From contig CABSNA010000045.1 in NCBI GenBank assembly GCA_902478865.1, forward strand, positions 1 through 9,452: DNA of 9,452 nucleotides. The letters run 5' to 3'. This DNA comes from an uncultured Collinsella sp. GTDB lineage: Bacteria > Actinomycetota > Coriobacteriia > Coriobacteriales > Coriobacteriaceae. The notes beneath the pieces were generated by a model. It searched no databases. It was not told the DNA's origin and saw only the letters and a list, made by a program, of their open reading frames with translations. This document shows positions 1 through 6,284 of this stretch, piece after piece. The translations under genes were made by a program, and so were the position numbers. Positions within the stretch are counted from its first letter, which is position 1. The number at the start of each line of letters is the position of its first letter.

Positions 1-43
1 TTCATGAGCGTCTCGTGGGCTCGGAGATGTGTATAAGAGACAG
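1..43. other. Illumina Nextera i7 sequencing adapter (non-genomic)
   Basis: Bases 10-24 read GTCTCGTGGGCTCGG and bases 25-43 read AGATGTGTATAAGAGACAG, the Nextera read-2 adapter and the 19-bp Tn5 mosaic end. Bases 2-9 (TCATGAGC) match, from memory, the i7 index N714 as it appears in the adapter oligo, and base 1 fits the last base of the P7 sequence before it. The adapter points into the contig, so the first genomic base is 44. Any reading frame across this segment is artificial; the translations MCIRDR, VYKRQ and SLIHISEPT are familiar database contaminants from it. The adapter match is exact; the index identity is recalled rather than looked up. Confidence 0.98.
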
Positions 44-349
44 AGGCCGACGTGTCGAACGTCGTCGCGCGCGGCTTCGGCGGCAGGGCGCCGTGCACCC
101 ATATATGCAGCGACTTGGCCTGCGTGCGCGTCGGGGCGTCGTGGAACTACGTCTGCCTGCTCGTCGACCTCTGCAACGGGGAGATCGTCGGCCACTCCGA
201 AGGACCGAGGAGGGACGCGCGAGCTCCGAGCCAAGCTCTTGGATTACGTGCACTGGTACAACAACTTCAGGATCCACTCGACGCTGGGCTACATGTCGCC
301 AGTCGAGTTCAGGGAGGCGGGGCCGTCCCTCCCGGAATCGTCCAAATAA
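44..349 (+). pseudogene. IS3-family transposase (OrfB, DDE integrase) 3' remnant, deleted and frameshifted
   Basis: Two pieces of an IS3-type OrfB lie in different frames. The first, about 46-219, reads NVVARGFGG, CSDLACVRV, WNYVCLLVDL and GEIVGHSEG, which is the start of the rve integrase core and keeps the first catalytic Asp (SDL). The second, about 215-349, reads RELRAKLLDYVHWYNNFRIH and then STLGYMSPVEFREAG, the typical IS3 C-terminus, ending in TAA at 347-349. The intervening segment, which in intact relatives carries the second Asp (HTDRGSEF-like) and the Glu (NAVxES-like), is missing. I estimate a loss of roughly 70-80 codons from family knowledge, joined out of frame. The 5' part is cut off at the adapter. 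The product cannot be active. Contigs often end in such multi-copy elements. Confidence 0.9.
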
Positions 350-352
350 GTG

Positions 353-374
353 TAGCCAATCCATAGCCAATCCA
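353..374. repeat. 11-bp tandem duplication
   Basis: The unit TAGCCAATCCA occurs twice in direct succession (353-363 and 364-374), just after the transposase remnant's stop codon. It is probably a small slippage duplication in the tail of the insertion sequence; no function is implied. Confidence 0.8.
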
Positions 375-445
375 GCCATCATCTTCGCGAAGGCGGACGT
401 CAGGAAAAGCTCGGCTTGAGCTCGGTCGGACGCGGTCTGTGGGGC

Positions 446-498
446 ATCATTCAGGCTCAGGGGGTCTCCTTGTCTTCTTCGGTCGCAACCTGAATGAT
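446..498. repeat. 10-bp inverted repeat, possible insertion-sequence end debris
   Basis: ATCATTCAGG (446-455) is exactly inverted as CCTGAATGAT (489-498), with 33 bases between. It lies about 100 bases past the transposase remnant, so it could be a leftover terminal repeat or a folded transcript end, but no T-tract or target duplication supports either reading. Confidence 0.4.
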
Positions 499-1056
499 AG
501 GGACGGCCCCTTCTCTCTTTCCCCTTCGTTTTCGACGCGTCACCCTCTCGGCGGGCTTAAGGCCCGCGCTCGCGGGTGCAGGGGCTACGCCCAAACCCCA
601 AAAACGTAACGCCGTGCTCGAAGCGTTTCCGGACGTCAGCGTAATCTCAAATCCCGTTCGTCAACTCATGGGCAAGCCACCTGAGACTACTCATTTCTCC
701 TACTGGCAATGAAGACCTGCGACCTGCAGTTTTGCAAACTGCTTGAAAGCCACCTGCGTTGATTCACTTCCTATTGCAGCTGGCGGCTTGCACACGAAAA
801 GGCATTTAAGTTTCAAAACGGGCGTTTTCGGCGCTATCGAGCCTCCAAAGGCATCCCGCCGCGCCCTTTGGGACAAAAACAAAAACTCAAAGCCCTGAGT
901 TCGAAAATAGTTTTTGGAGTTGTCCCGACTTTTGTCCCCGAAGCCGACGAAACGCGACAGGGTGTCACCTGGCGGCACTCGATTCGAGACGGCACCGAAA
1001 ACTGGATGCAACCGGAATGACAGGACGGCAGAACCGAAGCCATCGAGTGGGGATAG

Positions 1057-1090
1057 AAAAAGGCCCGGGTGCCATGGCATCCGGGCCTTT
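1057..1090 (-). terminator. Intrinsic terminator after rplX
   Basis: On the minus strand the 10-bp stem AAAGGCCCGG (1090-1081) pairs with CCGGGCCTTT (1068-1059). The palindromic TGCCATGGCA (1079-1070) forms the top, and the T-tract TTTTT (1061-1057) follows. It begins 26 bases past the rplX stop. The plus-strand reading has only three Ts after the stem, so it acts on the minus-strand operon. Confidence 0.9.
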
Positions 1091-1116
1091 GCTAGCAACT
1101 TGATGTTGCGGGCAGC

Positions 1117-1422
1117 TTAGAACTTGTGGCCGCACTTCTTGCAGACGCGCAGCTTGTTCTTGCCGTCCTTCTCGTGACCGACGCGGGTAACCTTACCGCA
1201 CTCGGGGCAGACGAGATTGACGTTGGAGGCGTCGATGGGAGCCTCCTGCGAAACGATGCCGCCCTGCTGGTTGGCAGCGTTGGGCTTGACGGCCTTCTTG
1301 ACGACCGAAACGCCCTCGACAACGACCTTGTTCTCGGCGGGGAGAGCACGCAGGACAACGCCCTGCTTGCCGCGATCCTTACCAGAGAGAACCTGGACCT
1401 TATCGCCCTTCTTGATATACAT
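1117..1422 (-). CDS. rplX: 50S ribosomal protein L24
   Basis: This 101-residue protein is L24, which helps start folding of 23S rRNA during 50S assembly and lies near the peptide exit tunnel. The N-terminal KOW motif is clear at residues 4-25 (KKGDKVQVLSGKDRGKQG). The C-terminus carries two CxxC pairs, C72-P-E-C75 and C94-K-K-C97, the zinc-ribbon arrangement seen in many bacterial L24 proteins. Length is normal for the family. The ATG is preceded by GGGGAG on the minus strand. It lies 13 bases after rplN and is the last gene before the terminator. The gene usually next, rplE (L5), is not found, so this operon ends earlier than the common S10-spc layout. Confidence 0.98.
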   Translation of the reverse strand: MYIKKGDKVQVLSGKDRGKQGVVLRALPAENKVVVEGVSVVKKAVKPNAANQQGGIVSQEAPIDASNVNLVCPECGKVTRVGHEKDGKNKLRVCKKCGHKF

Positions 1423-1435
1423 ATATCTCCCCTAA

Positions 1436-1804
1436 CTACAGGGTCTCGGGAGCGAGCGAGACGATCTTCATGTACTTCTTGTCACGAAGCTCGCGAGCGA
1501 CGGGCCCGAAGATACGGGTGCCGACGGGCGAACCATCGTTGTTGATGACAACGCAGGCGTTCTCATCAAAGCGAATGTAGGAGCCATCCTTGCGGCGGAT
1601 CTCCTTAACGGTGCGAACGACGACGCAACGGACAACGTCCTTCTTCTTGACGTTGGCGCCAGGGGTAGCCTCCTGGACAGCACCGATGAACACATCGCCG
1701 ATGCCTGCATAACGACGCTTGGAACCGCCAAGCACCTTGATGCAGCGAATCTTGCGAGCGCCGGAGTTGTCGGCGACGTTCAGCATGGTTTGCATCTGAA
1801 TCAT
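1436..1804 (-). CDS. rplN: 50S ribosomal protein L14
   Basis: L14, 122 residues, is a core 23S rRNA-binding protein at the 50S-30S interface. The sequence is the standard compact family form, from MIQMQTMLNVADNSGARK through GDVFIGAVQEA to the C-terminal VARELRDKKYMKIVSLAPE. The ATG has a good Shine-Dalgarno (GGAGGAAC) on the minus strand. In the usual scheme it is the first gene of the spc operon. Here it is separated from rpsQ by 118 bases, the third-largest gap in the cluster, while rplX follows after 13 bases. A local promoter or processing site in that gap is possible but not demonstrated. Confidence 0.98.
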   Translation of the reverse strand: MIQMQTMLNVADNSGARKIRCIKVLGGSKRRYAGIGDVFIGAVQEATPGANVKKKDVVRCVVVRTVKEIRRKDGSYIRFDENACVVINNDGSPVGTRIFGPVARELRDKKYMKIVSLAPETL

Positions 1805-1922
1805 GGTAGATGTTCCTCCGAACTAAGAACCGAAGAGAGGTGCGCAGCCTTTATACGGCCCGTGGTATGCAAGCCAGGCATACGCACATCTTCGGAAACG
1901 TACAAGTCGTAAGAGCGACTGC
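1805..1922 (-). other. 118-nt gap between rpsQ and rplN
   Basis: Genes elsewhere in this cluster mostly abut, so this gap may hold a regulatory site. It contains a 6-bp inverted repeat GTATGC/GCATAC (1865-1870 and 1878-1883, 7-nt loop) and the rplN Shine-Dalgarno close to the start codon. A TATAAA-like string is present on the minus strand but has no convincing -35 partner. No gene is seen. Confidence 0.45.
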
Positions 1923-2183
1923 TTATTTAGCGCGCTCGACGACCTCGATGAGGCGCCAACGCTTCATCTTGGACATAGGACGGGTCTCCATAACGCGGAC
2001 GGTATCGCCCACGCCAGCCGTGCACTCCTCGTCGTGAGCGTGCAGCTTCTTGGAGCTGGTCATCATCTTGCCGTACTTGGGGTGACGCTTGCGCTCGGTG
2101 ATGGTGACAACAATGGTCTTGGCACCGGAGACGGAGGTAACGACACCCGTACGGACCTTACGCGAGTTACGCGAATCAGTCAT
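1923..2183 (-). CDS. rpsQ: 30S ribosomal protein S17
   Basis: S17, 86 residues, is a primary 16S rRNA-binding protein of the OB-fold type needed early in 30S assembly. Family signatures include RKVRTGVVTSVSGAKTIVV near the N-terminus, ERKRHPKYGK in the middle, and VGDTVRVMETRPMSKMKRW followed by a short basic tail. The length is typical. The ATG follows AAGGAGAG on the minus strand. It starts 16 bases after the rpmC stop, the usual rpmC-rpsQ arrangement that closes the classical S10 operon. Confidence 0.98.
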   Translation of the reverse strand: MTDSRNSRKVRTGVVTSVSGAKTIVVTITERKRHPKYGKMMTSSKKLHAHDEECTAGVGDTVRVMETRPMSKMKRWRLIEVVERAK

Positions 2184-2199
2184 GTTCTCTCCTTAGGTC

Positions 2200-2415
2200 C
2201 TACTCGGCGACAGCGGACTTCTCCGCTGCGATCTCGCGGGCGCGCTGCTCCGTGAGGACGCGAGCGATGTCCTTCTTCACGGTGTTGACGCGAGCGGTGT
2301 TGTCCAGCTGGCTGGTGGCCATCTGGAAACGAAGGTTAAAGAGCTCGGCGCGCATTTCCTTCAGCTTCTCAACGAGCTGAGCGTCCGAGAGCTCACGAAT
2401 CTCTGCGGGCTTCAT
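2200..2415 (-). CDS. rpmC: 50S ribosomal protein L29
   Basis: L29, 71 residues, is a small helical-hairpin protein next to the exit tunnel of the 50S subunit, part of the docking area for trigger factor and SRP. It shows the family pattern of two helices: MKPAEIRELSDAQLVEKLKE, then ELFNLRFQMATSQLDNTARV and IARVLTEQRAREIA. The last 8 or so residues are a slight extension. Its ATG overlaps the rplP stop by one base (TAATG), and its Shine-Dalgarno (AAGGAGG) lies inside the end of rplP, so translation is probably coupled. Confidence 0.97.
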   Translation of the reverse strand: MKPAEIRELSDAQLVEKLKEMRAELFNLRFQMATSQLDNTARVNTVKKDIARVLTEQRAREIAAEKSAVAE

Positions 2416-2918
2416 TAGTTCTCCTCCTTGGCGGCGGCGGCGTCCTCAGCAGCCCACTTGGCCTCGAGAGCGGCCTCCTCAGCCATCTCCTTCTCGATGC
2501 GCTGCTCAGCGTTCTTAGCAGCAACAATCTTGGTCTTGATGGGAAGCTTGTGCTGTGCAAGACGCAGAGCCTCGCGAGCGACCTCCTCGGGCACGCCCTT
2601 GACCTCGAACATGATGCGGCCGGGCTTGACGACGGCCACCCACTCCTCGGGGTTACCCTTACCAGAACCCATGCGAGTCTCGGCAGGCTTCTTGGTGATG
2701 GGCTTATCGGGGAAGATCGTGATGTAGACACGACCGCCACGCTTCATGTAGCGGGTCATGGCAATACGAGCGGCCTCGATCTGACGGTTGGTGATCCAAT
2801 GGGCCTCGAGAGCCTGGATACCAAACTCGCCGAAATGCAGCTCGGTATTACCCTTGGCCTGGCCCTTCATGGAGCCACGCTGCACCTTGCGGTGAAGAAT
2901 ACGCTTAGGGGCAAGCAC
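2415..2918 (-). CDS. rplP: 50S ribosomal protein L16 with acidic C-terminal extension
   Basis: L16 binds 23S rRNA near the A site and is added late in 50S assembly. Residues 1-132 are canonical: PKRILHRKVQRGSMKG, GNTELHFGEFGIQALE, RQIEAARIAMTRYMKRGG, MGSGKGNPEEWVAVVKPGR and HKLPIKTKIV. Most bacterial L16 proteins end near residue 137-145. This one has 167, adding about 35 Ala/Glu/Lys-rich residues likely to form a helix. The start is GTG, sharing one base with the rpsC stop (TAGTG) and preceded by GAGAGGAGGGG inside rpsC, so the two are likely translationally coupled. The ribosomal identity is certain; the tail's role is unknown. Confidence 0.98.
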   Translation of the reverse strand: MLAPKRILHRKVQRGSMKGQAKGNTELHFGEFGIQALEAHWITNRQIEAARIAMTRYMKRGGRVYITIFPDKPITKKPAETRMGSGKGNPEEWVAVVKPGRIMFEVKGVPEEVAREALRLAQHKLPIKTKIVAAKNAEQRIEKEMAEEAALEAKWAAEDAAAAKEEN

Positions 2919-3628
2919 TACTGACCCCTCCTCTCGGAGTTACGACGACGAGGACGGGAAGAGCCCTCGAGTGCAGGGTTGGGAACAGGCTGGCCCGGGA
3001 GCTTCTCGCCCAGGTAGATCCAGACCTTCACGCCGCAAGCGCCCATGGTGGTGCTGGCGACGGCCGTGCCGTAGTCGATCTTGGCACGGAGGGTGTGCAG
3101 AGGCACGCGACCCTCGCGGTACCACTCACGACGGCCCATCTCGGCACCACCGAGACGACCGGAGCACTGGATACGGATGCCCTTAGCGCCGGCCTTGCGG
3201 GCAGACTGGACAGCCTTGCGCATAGCGCGACGGAAGGCAACGCGGCCCTCGAGCTGCTCGGCGATAGACTGAGCAACGAGGTTGGCGTCGAGCTCGGGGC
3301 GCTTGATCTCGACAACGTCGACGGAGAGCTGGCCCTTGGAGACGCCAGCGACCTTCTCGAGCTCGGTGCGGAGGGTATCGATCTCGGCACCCTTCTTACC
3401 GATGACAACGCCGGGGCGAGCGGTGAGGATGATGACCTTCACCTTGTCGCCAGCGCGCTCGATCTCGACGCGGGAGACAGCTGCGCGGGAAAGACGCTTC
3501 TCGAGGTACTTGCGGATCTCGAGATCGTTACCGAGGGTCTTAGCGTAATCCTTCTCTGCGAACCAGCGGGAGCGCCAGTTCTCGGTGATGCCAAGACGGA
3601 AGCCGGTGGGGTAGACTTTCTGACCCAT
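2918..3628 (-). CDS. rpsC: 30S ribosomal protein S3
   Basis: S3, 236 residues, sits at the mRNA entry of the 30S head and contributes to mRNA helicase activity. The N-terminus MGQKVYPTGFRLGITENW is canonical. A type-II KH domain carries the GxxG loop as GKKG at residues 77-80 (VVIGKKGAEID). The C-terminal S3 domain shows SGRLGGAEMGRREWYREGRV and TTMGACGVKVWIYLGE. A short Arg/Ser-rich tail follows, as is common. The ATG has AAAGGAGGC upstream, partly within the end of rplV, and the gene starts 6 bases after the rplV stop. Confidence 0.98.
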   Translation of the reverse strand: MGQKVYPTGFRLGITENWRSRWFAEKDYAKTLGNDLEIRKYLEKRLSRAAVSRVEIERAGDKVKVIILTARPGVVIGKKGAEIDTLRTELEKVAGVSKGQLSVDVVEIKRPELDANLVAQSIAEQLEGRVAFRRAMRKAVQSARKAGAKGIRIQCSGRLGGAEMGRREWYREGRVPLHTLRAKIDYGTAVASTTMGACGVKVWIYLGEKLPGQPVPNPALEGSSRPRRRNSERRGQ

Positions 3629-3634
3629 ACAGCT

Positions 3635-4006
3635 TTACGCCTCCTTTCGAGGAGCAACGACGACGGTGATATGGGAAGTACGCTTCAGAATGCGAGAAGC
3701 GGAACCCTTGGCGCGGGGACGGATGCGCTTAAGCGTCGGACCCTCGTCAACATAGGCAGCGGCGACAACCAGGTTGTCGGCACGCAGACCGTTGTTGTTC
3801 TCGGCGTTCGCAACGGCGGAACGGAGAACCTTCTCGACATCCACGGCGACGGCGCGGTCGCAGAAGTGGAGGATGTCGAAGGCCTGAGCGACAGGCTTGC
3901 GGCGGATCAGATCGACCACCAGGCGGGCCTTGCTGGGGGAAACACGCACGTACTTAGCGACGGCGCGAACCTCGGTGGCCTCAGTTTCAATAGACTTAGT
4001 TGCCAT
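3635..4006 (-). CDS. rplV: 50S ribosomal protein L22
   Basis: L22, 123 residues, lines the nascent-peptide exit tunnel with its long beta-hairpin. The family pattern is clear: VRAVAKYVRVSPSKARLVVD, LIRRKPVAQAFDIL, KVLRSAVANAENNNGL, then the hairpin and basic end (TLKRIRPRAKGSASRILKRT). It has about 10 extra N-terminal residues before the conserved AVAKYVRVSP core, within family range. A Shine-Dalgarno AGGGGG precedes the ATG on the minus strand. It follows rpsS after 14 bases. Confidence 0.98.
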   Translation of the reverse strand: MATKSIETEATEVRAVAKYVRVSPSKARLVVDLIRRKPVAQAFDILHFCDRAVAVDVEKVLRSAVANAENNNGLRADNLVVAAAYVDEGPTLKRIRPRAKGSASRILKRTSHITVVVAPRKEA

Positions 4007-4020
4007 TTACGGTTAACCCC

Positions 4021-4281
4021 CTATTTGGCCTTGTGGCCACGGAACGTACGAGTCGGCGCGAACTCGCCGAGCTTGTGACCAACCATGGACTCGGTAACAT
4101 ACACGGGCACATGCTTGCGGCCGTCGTGGACGGCGATGGTGTGACCAACCATCTCGGGGAAGATGGTGGACGCGCGGGACCAGGTCTTCACGACGTCCTT
4201 CTTGCCAGCCTCGTTCATCGCGGTGATACGCGAGAGAAGGCGAGTCTCCACGAACGGGCCCTTTTTGAGACTTCTGCTCAT
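4021..4281 (-). CDS. rpsS: 30S ribosomal protein S19
   Basis: S19, 86 residues, binds 16S rRNA in the 30S head and contacts the 50S through an intersubunit bridge. The sequence is close to the family consensus: MSRSLKKGPFVETRLL, KTWSRASTIFPEMVGHTIAV, HDGRKHVPVYVTESMVGHKL and GEFAPTRTFRGH. Length is typical. A good Shine-Dalgarno (AGGAG) lies 9 bases ahead of the ATG. It sits 32 bases after rplB, in the conserved rplB-rpsS-rplV order. Confidence 0.98.
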   Translation of the reverse strand: MSRSLKKGPFVETRLLSRITAMNEAGKKDVVKTWSRASTIFPEMVGHTIAVHDGRKHVPVYVTESMVGHKLGEFAPTRTFRGHKAK

Positions 4282-4313
4282 AAGTGCTTTCTCCTAAAAC
4301 TCGGTATCCGAAA

Positions 4314-5144
4314 TTACTTCTTACGGCGACGAATGATGTGCTGGTTCGAGACCTTCTTCTTCTTGCGCGTACGAAGGCCCTTCGTCGGCTTACCCCAGGG
4401 GGTAACAGAGGGACGACCAGAGGTGTGGTTCTTGCCCTCGCCACCGCCGTGCGGGTGGTCGACAGGGTTCATGACGGTACCGCGGACGGTCGGGCGCACG
4501 TTCATGTGACGCTTACGGCCGGCCTTGCCGATGACGATGTTGGCGTGATCGGCGTTGCCGACCTCACCGACGGTGGCGCGGCAGGTAACGAGGATGCGGC
4601 GCATCTCGGAGGAAGGCATACGGACGATAGCGTACTTGCCCTCCTTACCCATCAGCTGGCAGGAGTTACCGGCGGAACGGGCGATAGCGGCGCCCTTGCC
4701 CGGCTGGAACTCGACGGCGTGGATGAGCGTACCGACGGGGATGTCGGCGAGGGGCAGAGCGTTGCCCGGCTTGATGTCGGCGTCAGAACCGGACATGATG
4801 GTCTGACCGACCTCGAGGCCCTTGGGGGCCAGGATGTAGCGCTTCTCACCGTCAGCGTAGTGCAGCAGAGCGATGCGAGCGGAACGGTTCGGATCGTACT
4901 CGATCGTGGCAACCTTGGCGGGCACGCCGTCCTTGTTGCGCTTGAAGTCGATCACGCGGTAACGACGCTTCACGCCGCCGCCCTGGTGGCGGGTGGTGAT
5001 GCGGCCGTTGTTGTTACGACCGGCCTTCTTGGGCAGGGGCTCGAGAAGAGACTTCTCGGGCTTGGTGCAGGTGATCTCGGAGAAATCGGAGATCGTCTGC
5101 CAACGCCTACCAGCGGAGGTCGGCTTAAGGTGCTTTACAGCCAT
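4314..5144 (-). CDS. rplB: 50S ribosomal protein L2
   Basis: L2, 276 residues, is a primary 23S rRNA-binding protein needed for subunit joining and peptidyl-transferase activity. Diagnostic stretches include MAVKHLKPTSAGRRW at the start, RHQGGGVKRRYRVIDFKR, EYDPNRSARIALLHYADGEK and the highly conserved VDHPHGGGEG near residue 230, followed by the basic end (KGLRTRKKKK). I chose the ATG at 5144: it gives the family's normal N-terminus, and GAAAGGGA lies just upstream. An upstream in-frame start at 5219 would add 25 non-homologous residues that are really leader. It is preceded by a 179-nt gap from rplW holding a hairpin and a conserved element. Confidence 0.98.
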   Translation of the reverse strand: MAVKHLKPTSAGRRWQTISDFSEITCTKPEKSLLEPLPKKAGRNNNGRITTRHQGGGVKRRYRVIDFKRNKDGVPAKVATIEYDPNRSARIALLHYADGEKRYILAPKGLEVGQTIMSGSDADIKPGNALPLADIPVGTLIHAVEFQPGKGAAIARSAGNSCQLMGKEGKYAIVRMPSSEMRRILVTCRATVGEVGNADHANIVIGKAGRKRHMNVRPTVRGTVMNPVDHPHGGGEGKNHTSGRPSVTPWGKPTKGLRTRKKKKVSNQHIIRRRKK

Positions 5145-5224
5145 TACAATCCCTTTCAATAGGAATCCGTTAGCCATCGCAGACAGGGATTCGAGGTTCT
5201 GCCTCGGGTGCGATGACACCGGAC

Positions 5225-5250
5225 GTATACACGGTTCCGGGCGTGTCCAT
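5225..5250 (-). promoter_or_regulatory. 26-nt conserved leader element, copy upstream of rplB
   Basis: On the minus strand this begins ATGGACACGCCCG and ends GAACCGTGTATAC. It matches 23 of 26 bases with a second copy at 7090-7115 upstream of rplC. It ends 80 bases ahead of the rplB ATG. ACACG and CGTGT can pair across an 8-nt loop. TGGACA and TATACG resemble -35 and -10 boxes, but the 14-bp spacing is short for sigma-70. Whether it acts as DNA or RNA is unknown. Confidence 0.55.
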
Positions 5251-5269
5251 TTTATACGCCCAAAACCTT

Positions 5270-5305
5270 GAGCTCCCGCCTCCCCTATTTGGGAGGCATG
5301 AGCTC
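5270..5305 (-). promoter_or_regulatory. Strong hairpin between rplW and rplB
   Basis: GAGCTC (5270-5275) pairs with GAGCTC (5300-5305). After a 2x2 mismatch, GCCTCCC (5278-5284) pairs with GGGAGGC (5291-5297) around a 6-nt loop. It lies 18 bases past the rplW stop on the minus strand and is followed by AAGGTTTTGGG, a poor T-tract. It may be an attenuator, a processing site or a weak terminator that sets rplB apart from rplC-rplD-rplW. Confidence 0.6.
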
Positions 5306-5323
5306 ACTCAACAGCAGCGAGTC

Positions 5324-5611
5324 TTAGGCCTGGTTGCCAAAGACCTCGATGGTGTCGCCCTCGGCCAGCGTGACGATGGCCTTCTTCCAAGAACGGGTCT
5401 TGCCGGCGACATAGCGCACGCGCTTGGTCTTGGGCTTGACCGTCAGGGTGTTCACGCGAACGACCTTGACGCCGAAGATCTCCTCGACAGCGTCCTTGAT
5501 CTGATACTTGTTAGCATCCTTGGCGACCTCGAACGTGTACTTGTTCTGCTCCATGCCGGAGAAGGAACGCTCGGACACGATCGGACGGATGATGATCTCA
5601 TGGGCGGTCAT
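5324..5611 (-). CDS. rplW: 50S ribosomal protein L23
   Basis: L23, 95 residues, sits at the exit of the peptide tunnel and is the main docking site for trigger factor and SRP. The family pattern is plain: IIIRPIVSERSFSGMEQNKY, TFEVAKDANKYQIKDAVEEI, FGVKVVRVNTLTVKPKTKR and a C-terminal strand (KKAIVTLAEGDTIEVF). The ATG directly follows the rplD stop with no spacer (TAA then ATG), with GGGGAGGTG inside the end of rplD as Shine-Dalgarno, so the pair is probably coupled. Confidence 0.98.
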   Translation of the reverse strand: MTAHEIIIRPIVSERSFSGMEQNKYTFEVAKDANKYQIKDAVEEIFGVKVVRVNTLTVKPKTKRVRYVAGKTRSWKKAIVTLAEGDTIEVFGNQA

Positions 5612-6238
5612 TTATGCAAGCACCTCCCCGAAGTGAGCGGCGATGTCGGCGGGCATCAGCACAGCGTTGTTGTTGACGAGATCGTAGGTGTTGGCCTCGT
5701 CAGCGGTGATGATGAACGTCTTGGGAATGTTGCGGAACGACAGGTAGGCGTTGACGTCCTCATCGCGAACGATGATGGTCAGACGCTTGCCCTCAAGGCC
5801 GAGAGCCTTGAGCATGGCGACGGCAGCCTTGGTGGAAGGCTTCTCGAAGCCGTAGTCGTCGACGAGCACGAGCTCGCCATCGGCCAGCTTGGCGGACAGC
5901 GCGGAGCGCATAGCCAGCTTGACCTCCTTGTTGTTCATACGCTTAGCGTAGGAACGGGGCTTGGGGGCGAAGACAACGCCACCGTGACGCCACTGGGCAG
6001 CACGGATGGAACCCTGGCGGGCACGGCCGGTGCCCTTCTGACGCCAAGGCTTCTTGCCGCCACCGGAAACCTCAGAGCGACCCTTAGCAGACTGGGTGCC
6101 CTGACGCCAAGAGGCCATCTGGCACTTGACGATGTGGTGCATAACGTGGATGTTCGGCTCGATGCCGTACACCTCAGCGGCGAGCTCGGCCTCGGCGACC
6201 TTCTTGCCCTCGCTGTTCTTTACTTCAAACTTTGCCAT
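5612..6238 (-). CDS. rplD: 50S ribosomal protein L4
   Basis: L4, 208 residues, binds 23S rRNA and reaches into the exit tunnel with an extended loop; in E. coli and other bacteria it also represses its own S10 operon through the mRNA leader. The loop region is recognisable at about residues 45-95 (GTQSAKGRSEVSGGGKKPW, RQKGTGRARQGSIRAAQWRH, GGVVFAPKPRSY). The C-terminal Rossmann-like part includes VDDYGFEKPSTKAAVAMLKA. AGGAG precedes the ATG. It starts 46 bases after rplC. If L4 autoregulation exists here, the structured leader ahead of rplC is the natural target, but that is inference. Confidence 0.98.
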   Translation of the reverse strand: MAKFEVKNSEGKKVAEAELAAEVYGIEPNIHVMHHIVKCQMASWRQGTQSAKGRSEVSGGGKKPWRQKGTGRARQGSIRAAQWRHGGVVFAPKPRSYAKRMNNKEVKLAMRSALSAKLADGELVLVDDYGFEKPSTKAAVAMLKALGLEGKRLTIIVRDEDVNAYLSFRNIPKTFIITADEANTYDLVNNNAVLMPADIAAHFGEVLA

Positions 6239-6284
6239 TTAAGTGTTCTCCTTGGTATGACGCTGGGCTAAATGGGCTGGGCCC

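Larger units (their letters stand above)
350..1056. other. Non-coding stretch between IS remnant and operon terminator
   Basis: I see no convincing gene in this stretch. The longest plus-strand frame (494-712, 72 codons) and the minus-strand frame (700-1098) match nothing I recognise, and the latter would begin inside the terminator hairpin. Visible structure is limited to a GC-rich hairpin GCGGGC/GCCCGC (551-556 with 562-567), a 9-bp inverted repeat GGGACAAAA/TTTTGTCCC (870-878 with 930-938) and the short repeats listed separately. It may be insertion-sequence flank or decayed sequence. Confidence 0.6.

Noticed and set aside
15..419. Open frames beginning MGSEMCIRDR or MYKRQ, and a minus-strand frame ending SLIHISEPTRRS
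   Set aside because: They run through the sequencing adapter and are artefacts. Only the transposase remnant after base 44 is genomic.
494..712. 72-codon plus-strand frame ending TTHFSYWQ
   Set aside because: No recognisable domain, no clear Shine-Dalgarno, and GC-rich hairpins lie inside it. It could be a repeated junk ORF, but I cannot support it as a gene.
700..1098. 132-codon minus-strand frame
   Set aside because: It would start inside the rplX terminator hairpin and its product matches nothing I know.
3095..4078. A 327-codon plus-strand open frame
   Set aside because: It is the antisense shadow of rpsC and rplV, with the same low-complexity Leu/Asp/Gly pattern.
4284..5162. A 292-codon plus-strand open frame
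   Set aside because: It is the antisense shadow of rplB with no recognisable domain.
5145..5219. 25-residue N-terminal extension of L2
   Set aside because: The added residues resemble no L2 N-terminus, and a good Shine-Dalgarno serves the ATG at 5144.
5213..6271. A 352-codon plus-strand open frame
   Set aside because: It is the antisense shadow of rplW and rplD. Ribosomal genes with strongly biased GC-rich codons often leave a long opposite frame, and the translation is a low-complexity Leu/Gly/Asp string.
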